The position numbers and the translations under genes were made by a program. Below the pieces are notes generated by a model, which was not told the origin of the DNA, did not search any database, and saw nothing but the letters and a program-made list of their open reading frames with translations. 64,000 bases of DNA from NCBI RefSeq assembly GCF_029201565.1, contig NZ_CP104002.1:1567001-1631000 (forward strand), given 5' to 3'. Positions 57,313 to 64,000 of the stretch are shown piece after piece; positions within the stretch are counted from its first letter, which is position 1; each line of letters opens with the position of its first letter. The DNA comes from Devosia sp. SD17-2. Lineage in GTDB: Bacteria > Pseudomonadota > Alphaproteobacteria > Rhizobiales > Devosiaceae.

Positions 57313-57343
57313 CTCGGCGCGGCTTCCGCGCCGAGTTTTTTTT
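57313..57343 (+). terminator. Terminator after ftsZ
   Basis: A perfect 10-bp stem CTCGGCGCGG with CCGCGCCGAG, loop CTT, then eight T. It marks the end of the dcw transcription unit. Confidence 0.95.
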
Positions 57344-57393
57344 CGCTAGTTGTTGCGCCAAACCCGAGGGCCCTGGGGTGGAGTAAGAAGAGT

Positions 57394-58350
57394 ATGATCA
57401 AACTATCCACGCGCCAGCGCACTCTTGCCGGCGAAGTGTCATTTTCGGGCTATGGGGTCCATACCGCTGCGCCGGTGACGCTGAGCCTCGGCCCGGCGCC
57501 TGTCGACAGCGGTTTTCTCATCCGTCGCGACATGGGCGAAGGCCGGGTCACGCAGCCTGTCGCCGTGCATTTTTCGCGCGTCAGCCGCACCACGCTTTGT
57601 ACCACGCTCGACCTGGGCGACAGCGTCAGCGTGGCGACCGTCGAACACGTCGTCTCGGCGCTTTCCGGCATGGGTGTCGATAATGCGCTGATTACGCTCG
57701 ACGGGCCCGAGTGCCCGATTCTTGACGGCAGCGCGCATCCGTTCTCGACGGCGATTATCGGCGCCGGCCTCGAAGTGCAGCCTGCCCAGCGCAAGTTCCT
57801 CAAGGTCATGCGCGCCGTCACCGTGCGCAACAACGACGCCTTTGCCGCGCTCGAGCCCTATAATGGGCGCGCCTTCGACCTCGAGATCGATTTTGATTCC
57901 CGCGTCATCGGCCGCCAGCGGATGATCTTTGACTGGACGCCGCGCCGGTATCTCGAAGATGTGTCCCGCGCGCGCACCTTCGGTTTTGCCCGCGACGCCA
58001 AGATCCTGCGCCAGGCCGGTTATGCCCTTGGCTCCAGCCTCGACAATTCCATCACTGTCGATGAGGACCGCATCCTCAATCCGGGCGGCCTGCGCTTCGA
58101 GGACGAATTCGTCCGCCACAAGCTGCTCGACGCCATTGGTGATCTGTCGCTCGGCGGCCTGCCGATCTGGGGTCGTTTCCGCTCCTACAAGGGTGGTCAC
58201 GCGCTCAACGCACATGTTCTCGCCGGTCTCTTTTCGAGCGAAGCCAATTATGAGATAGTCAATGCGGAGGATCTTCCGCTGGAAATTGGCGCGTATGACG
58301 ATCTGCCGGAAGATCTCGGCGTCCGTCCCTATCTGCGGTCGGTGCGCTGA
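57394..58350 (+). CDS. lpxC: UDP-3-O-acyl-N-acetylglucosamine deacetylase LpxC
   Basis: A 318-residue zinc amidase, the committed step of lipid A synthesis. The zinc ligands are H85 (TVEHVVSAL), H242 and D246 (HKLLDAIGD), with general base E84 and H269 (KGGHALN). It starts RQRTLAGEVSFSGYGVHT. It is the first gene after the dcw terminator and is followed 91 bases later by bamD, both needed for outer membrane assembly. Confidence 0.97.
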   Translation: MIKLSTRQRTLAGEVSFSGYGVHTAAPVTLSLGPAPVDSGFLIRRDMGEGRVTQPVAVHFSRVSRTTLCTTLDLGDSVSVATVEHVVSALSGMGVDNALITLDGPECPILDGSAHPFSTAIIGAGLEVQPAQRKFLKVMRAVTVRNNDAFAALEPYNGRAFDLEIDFDSRVIGRQRMIFDWTPRRYLEDVSRARTFGFARDAKILRQAGYALGSSLDNSITVDEDRILNPGGLRFEDEFVRHKLLDAIGDLSLGGLPIWGRFRSYKGGHALNAHVLAGLFSSEANYEIVNAEDLPLEIGAYDDLPEDLGVRPYLRSVR

Positions 58351-58441
58351 GCCGGTCCAGACCGCCAGTCGCGCCACAGTTTTGATCCATTTGCTAACTA
58401 CGCCGCAACCAGTTGCGGTTGTTTGAAGAACGGGGCAGTTC

Positions 58442-59287
58442 GTGAAGCTCGACGTTGTAAGCCAGATTTCCAGCCGTGCCACTCGGCTCGCTGCCGTCGG
58501 CCTCATGGCCGTGACCCTTGCTGCCTGTGCGGGCGGGGGTCTCTTCGGTCCTCCCAAGATCAAGGAAGAGCCAGTCATTCCGGCCGCCACCCTCTATCAG
58601 GGTGCGCTCGATGACATGGATCGCCAATACTACCAGACCGCCATCAAGAAGCTCGAGCAGCTTGAGCGCCAGCATCCGCGCGATCCGATGACGGAAAAGA
58701 GCAAGCTGATGCAGGTCTATGCCCATTACCGCATCGGCAAGTTCGATCAGGCGATCCTGGCCGCTGACCGCTTCCTCGCCATCTACCCCAACAGCAAGGA
58801 CGTTCCCTACGTTCTCTACCTCAAGGGCACGTCCTACTTCGGTCAGATCAAGGACATCACCCGCGACCAGCAGCTGTCGCGCGATGCGATCGACACCTAT
58901 AATCTGCTGGTGTCGAACTATCCGCGCTCGGAATATGCCGCGGACGCCAAGGAAAAGCTGCTCGTCGCCTATGACCAGCTCGCCGGCAAGGAAATGTCGG
59001 TCGGCCGCTACTACCTCGGCAATGGCCAGTATTCGGCAGCTATGAACCGCTTCCGCGAAGTGGTGGAGAAGTGGCAGACCTCGACCCATATCGAGGAAGC
59101 CCTCTATCGCCTCACCGAAACCTACCTGCTGCTCGGCCTCACCAATGAAGCCATGTCGGCAGCCGCGGTCCTCGGCCACAACTATCCGGCCAGCGACTGG
59201 TACAAGCGCGCCTTCGACGTCCTCGGCAAGCAGGGCCTCGCCCCGAACCTCAATTCGGGCAGCTGGCTCGCCGGCTTCCGCCGCTGA
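58442..59287 (+). CDS. bamD: Outer membrane assembly lipoprotein BamD
   Basis: A 281-residue lipoprotein of the BAM complex that folds beta-barrel proteins into the outer membrane. The lipobox is LAAC with lipidated C29. Five TPR-like repeats follow, including YYQTAIKKLEQLERQHPRD, YRIGKFDQAILAADRFLAIYP and EALYRLTETYLLLG. The GTG start is preferred because it starts the signal peptide. A terminator follows. Confidence 0.95.
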   Translation: MKLDVVSQISSRATRLAAVGLMAVTLAACAGGGLFGPPKIKEEPVIPAATLYQGALDDMDRQYYQTAIKKLEQLERQHPRDPMTEKSKLMQVYAHYRIGKFDQAILAADRFLAIYPNSKDVPYVLYLKGTSYFGQIKDITRDQQLSRDAIDTYNLLVSNYPRSEYAADAKEKLLVAYDQLAGKEMSVGRYYLGNGQYSAAMNRFREVVEKWQTSTHIEEALYRLTETYLLLGLTNEAMSAAAVLGHNYPASDWYKRAFDVLGKQGLAPNLNSGSWLAGFRR

Positions 59288-59311
59288 TCCGCGACAGAGA
59301 ATTTGCGAATT

Positions 59312-59334
59312 GGGCCCTCCGGGGCCCTTTTTGT
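59312..59334 (+). terminator. Terminator after bamD
   Basis: GGGCCC and GGGCCC around TCCG form a short GC stem followed by TTTTTGTTTT. Confidence 0.8.
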
Positions 59335-59410
59335 TTTCTGAGAGCCTGCGCCATTGTCTTGACCGGCAACTTCTGTAACGACTGAAGTTTCATAAGTGCA
59401 GGATGGAGCG

Positions 59411-60085
59411 ATGAGCCAGAACTCCTTCGATGGCGCGGCGGAGCACGAATATGCCAGCCGACCGGCGCGGCAGGTGCCGGGTTTCGCTGATCTCCATCGC
59501 ATGGCCATCCAGTTGATCAGCGAGCGCGTTTCCGATGCTGGAAAGATCCTCGTGCTCGGGGCAGGGGGTGGGCTCGAACTCAATGCCTTCGCCGACGCTC
59601 GGCCGGGCTGGCGCTTCGAGGGCGTCGACCCCTCGGCCGACATGCTGGCGCTGGCCCGCACCATCGCGGCCAATCACATGGGCCGCATCGACCTTCGTCA
59701 GGGCTTTATCACCGACGCCTCGGGCGGGCCGTTCGATGCGGCAAGTGCCATCCTCACCTTCCATTTCATTCCGGTTGAGCAGCGGCTCGAAACGCTGCGT
59801 CAGATCAGGAAGCGCCTCAAGCCTGGCGCACCCCTCATCCTCGCCCATATCAGTTTTTCTCAGGCCGAGCCGGAGCGGTCGAGCTGGATAGCGCGCCATG
59901 TGGCCTATGCCAATCCGGGAACGGATCCCGCTCAGATGCAACAGTCTCGCGACGCGATCGCCAGTCGCCTGACGATCCTTTCCCCCGAAGAGGAAGAAGC
60001 CCATCTCCTCGAGGCCGGATTTGCCGGCGTCAGCCTCTTCTATGCCGGGCTCAGTTTTCGGGGGTGGATAGCCTACGCCGAATGA
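59411..60085 (+). CDS. Class I SAM-dependent methyltransferase
   Basis: A 224-residue methyltransferase-like protein. Motif I is ILVLGAGGGLELNAF (about residues 46-60), and the acidic post-I motif is EGVDPSADMLALAR. LTFHFIPVEQRLETLRQIRKRLKPG matches motifs II-III of small-molecule methyltransferases. The target is unknown; the general pattern is like UbiE/tellurite-type enzymes. ATG 59411 lies close behind GGAG; a GTG at 59396 is in frame. It sits between bamD and recN. Confidence 0.85.
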   Translation: MSQNSFDGAAEHEYASRPARQVPGFADLHRMAIQLISERVSDAGKILVLGAGGGLELNAFADARPGWRFEGVDPSADMLALARTIAANHMGRIDLRQGFITDASGGPFDAASAILTFHFIPVEQRLETLRQIRKRLKPGAPLILAHISFSQAEPERSSWIARHVAYANPGTDPAQMQQSRDAIASRLTILSPEEEEAHLLEAGFAGVSLFYAGLSFRGWIAYAE

Positions 60086-60132
60086 TTGCCACCCAGTTGC
60101 CATTTTGTTCTGTTCGGTTATCATGCAAATCT

Positions 60133-60147
60133 GTTCGCAAACTGTGC
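60133..60147 (+). promoter_or_regulatory. Weak candidate LexA box upstream of recN
   Basis: GTTC-N7-GTGC differs by one base from the alphaproteobacterial LexA box GTTC-N7-GTTC. It is 80 bases upstream of recN, a gene under SOS control in other bacteria. Confidence 0.25.
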
Positions 60148-60226
60148 GAAAGTGAATTGCCGCAGACGCAGGGGTGATGCGCCAATGCTATGAGGCAAGG
60201 CCCGGATAGGTTCTGGATAGACCCTC

Positions 60227-61897
60227 ATGCTGAACGCGCTTTCGGTCCGCAATATCGTGCTCATCGACCAGCTCGACCTGGCCCTTGATAGCGGCATGAC
60301 CGTGCTCACCGGTGAGACCGGTGCCGGCAAGTCCATTCTCCTCGATGCCCTGACCCTCGCCCTGGGCGGCCGCGGCGATGCTTCGCTCGTGCGTCAGGGG
60401 CAGGACAGTGGTCAGGTGGTCGCGGTTCTGCAATTGCCCGCCAGCCATCCGGCCCGCGCTGCCCTGCGCGACAATGCCATTCCCGACGATGAAGACGTTA
60501 TCCTGCGCCGCGTGCAGTTCGCCGATGGCCGCACCCGCGCCTTCATCAACGACCAGCCAGTCTCTGCCTCCCTCCTGCAGCGCATCGGCAGCCAGATCGT
60601 TGAAATCCACGGCCAGCATGATGATCGCGCCCTCGTCGATGTCGCCACGCACCGCGCCGCCCTCGATGCCTTTGGCGAGCTGACCGGGCAGGCCGAGGAG
60701 GTTCGTTCCGCCTGGGCCGATCTGGCGGAAATCCAACAGGCGGTGAAGGAGCAGCAGGCCAGGGTGGACGAGGCCCTTGCCGCCGAGGACTATGCCCGCC
60801 ACACGGTCGAGGAGCTGGAAAAGCTCAAGCCGCAGGCCGGCGAGGAAGAGGAACTCGCCACGCGCCGCCAGCAATTGCAGCAGGCCGAAAAGGGCGCTGC
60901 TGATCTCGTCGAGATTGACGAAATTCTCAATGGTCCTTCCGCACCTGCGCCGGCGCTGGCTGGCTTGATGCGCCGCATGCTGCGCAAGGCGGATGGCGAG
61001 AATTCGATCTATCACCCGATCATCGAGGCACTGGACACCACGCTGGCCGCCCTCGACACCGCCAATGACGCGCTCGAGGACCTCAAGCGCGACATGGCCT
61101 ATGATCCCGGTGAACTGGAGTCCGTGGAAGAGCGCCTCTTTGCCCTCCGCGCCGCCGCGCGAAAGCACCAGACGACCTGCGATGGCCTCGCCGAAGTGCT
61201 CCAAAAATACCAGAGCGATCTCGATACGCTGCAGAGCGGGGAGAGCCGCCTGAAAGCTCTGGAAGCCCAGGAGGCGGCGGCCCGCGCCCGCTATCGCGAA
61301 GTCGCCAGCGCGCTCACCGCCGCCCGCGCCAGTGCCGCCCGCGCTCTCAGCCAGGCTGTCGAAGCGGAGCTGCCCGATCTCAAGCTGGGCGCCGCGCGCT
61401 TTATCGTCGACCATCAGCACGACACCGAGCGCGTCGCCGCAACCGGCTTTGACCAGATCGCCTTTCATGTGCAGACCAATCCGGGCACGGCCGCCGGCCC
61501 GCTGCTCAAGGTCGCCTCGGGAGGCGAACTCAGCCGCTTCCTCCTGGCGCTGAAAGTGGTGCTCGCCGATCGCGGCTCGGCACCCGTGCTGATCTTTGAC
61601 GAAATCGATACCGGTGTTGGCGGCGCAGTCGCCGATGCCATCGGCCGGCGTCTGGCGCGGCTTGCCAAGACCGTGCAGGTGCTCACTGTCACCCATGCGC
61701 CCCAGGTTGCGGCGCGGGCCAATCGGCATCTCCTCATCGAAAAGCAGATGGTGGACGAAGGCGCCTTCATGCGCACCCATGTCCGTCCGCTTGACAAGGC
61801 CGCTCGTCAGGAAGAGGTCGCCCGCATGCTCGCCGGCGCCGAGATCACCTCCGAAGCGCGCGCTGCTGCCAAGAAATTGCTCAGCGCTGTGGGATAG
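60227..61897 (+). CDS. recN: DNA repair protein RecN
   Basis: A 556-residue SMC-like ATPase for double-strand break repair. The Walker A motif is GETGAGKSI near residue 28. A long alpha-helical coiled-coil region with two arms fills about residues 155-370. The signature VASGGELSRFLLALK and Walker B LIFDEIDTGVGG close the ATPase head, with THAPQVAARANRH behind. Its place between bamD and ligA is the usual one in Rhizobiales. Confidence 0.96.
   Translation: MLNALSVRNIVLIDQLDLALDSGMTVLTGETGAGKSILLDALTLALGGRGDASLVRQGQDSGQVVAVLQLPASHPARAALRDNAIPDDEDVILRRVQFADGRTRAFINDQPVSASLLQRIGSQIVEIHGQHDDRALVDVATHRAALDAFGELTGQAEEVRSAWADLAEIQQAVKEQQARVDEALAAEDYARHTVEELEKLKPQAGEEEELATRRQQLQQAEKGAADLVEIDEILNGPSAPAPALAGLMRRMLRKADGENSIYHPIIEALDTTLAALDTANDALEDLKRDMAYDPGELESVEERLFALRAAARKHQTTCDGLAEVLQKYQSDLDTLQSGESRLKALEAQEAAARARYREVASALTAARASAARALSQAVEAELPDLKLGAARFIVDHQHDTERVAATGFDQIAFHVQTNPGTAAGPLLKVASGGELSRFLLALKVVLADRGSAPVLIFDEIDTGVGGAVADAIGRRLARLAKTVQVLTVTHAPQVAARANRHLLIEKQMVDEGAFMRTHVRPLDKAARQEEVARMLAGAEITSEARAAAKKLLSAVG

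Positions 61898-64000
<2,103 letters not shown>

Noticed and set aside
55563..57422. A 619-codon minus-strand open frame
   Set aside because: Antisense to ftsZ; the ftsZ frame carries the tubulin signature and C-terminal peptide.

Overview
The window reads as GC-rich chromosomal DNA from an alphaproteobacterium of the order Hyphomicrobiales (Rhizobiales), most plausibly Devosia or a close relative. The evidence is the gene order rsmH-ftsL-ftsI-murE-murF-mraY-ftsW-murG-murC-ddl-ftsQ-ftsA-ftsZ followed by lpxC-bamD-recN-ligA, the alphaproteobacterial FtsZ C-terminal peptide, the carboxy(nor)spermidine route to polyamines, and CG-rich palindromic intergenic repeats. The genus is inference. I saw no insertion sequence, prophage, CRISPR array, tRNA or rRNA.

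Layout. (1) 1-11.0 kb: a small secreted protein, then urtABCDE (minus strand), the ABC importer for urea. Divergent from it is a two-gene signalling pair: a large hybrid histidine kinase whose N-terminus looks like an NCS1 nucleobase permease followed by a cysteine cluster, and a LuxR-type response regulator. A 16-bp palindrome lies in the shared intergenic region. (2) 11.3-25 kb: assorted single genes: a glycine-rich secreted protein, Cu/Zn superoxide dismutase, an FdhF/YdeP-type molybdoenzyme, a TPR-like GGDEF protein, an AI-2E-family permease with a cytoplasmic tail ending in a GAF-like domain, ettA, a divergent AraC regulator/PhyH dioxygenase pair, a small secreted protein, an alpha/beta hydrolase and a host-attachment-family protein. 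(3) 25-34.3 kb: divergent oxyR/katG, a DUF2336 protein, an ArsR-methyltransferase regulator with a perfect palindromic operator followed by metF, a membrane-anchored Pro/Ala-rich protein, a TerB-DnaJ protein, the RNase P RNA and a 48-codon secreted micropeptide. (4) 34.4-40 kb: carboxynorspermidine decarboxylase and synthase, then a three-gene CHASE3 kinase/response regulator/REC-kinase set on the minus strand. (5) 40.1-57.3 kb: the division and cell wall (dcw) cluster. (6) 57.4-64 kb: lpxC, bamD, a methyltransferase, recN and the first 658 codons of ligA, which runs off the window.

How the genes work together. The dcw genes make the lipid II precursor (murE, murF, mraY, murG, murC, ddl) and the divisome (ftsL, ftsI, ftsW, ftsQ, ftsA, ftsZ). 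The cluster is unusual because murD is absent from its normal place between mraY and ftsW, where a frameshifted DUF4394 gene sits instead, and murB is absent between murC and ddl. No mraZ precedes rsmH. OxyR/KatG and SodC handle oxidative stress. The ArsR-methyltransferase protein probably regulates the methionine cycle, including metF. The strongest candidate for a little-described system is the permease-like kinase/regulator pair facing the urea transporter operon.
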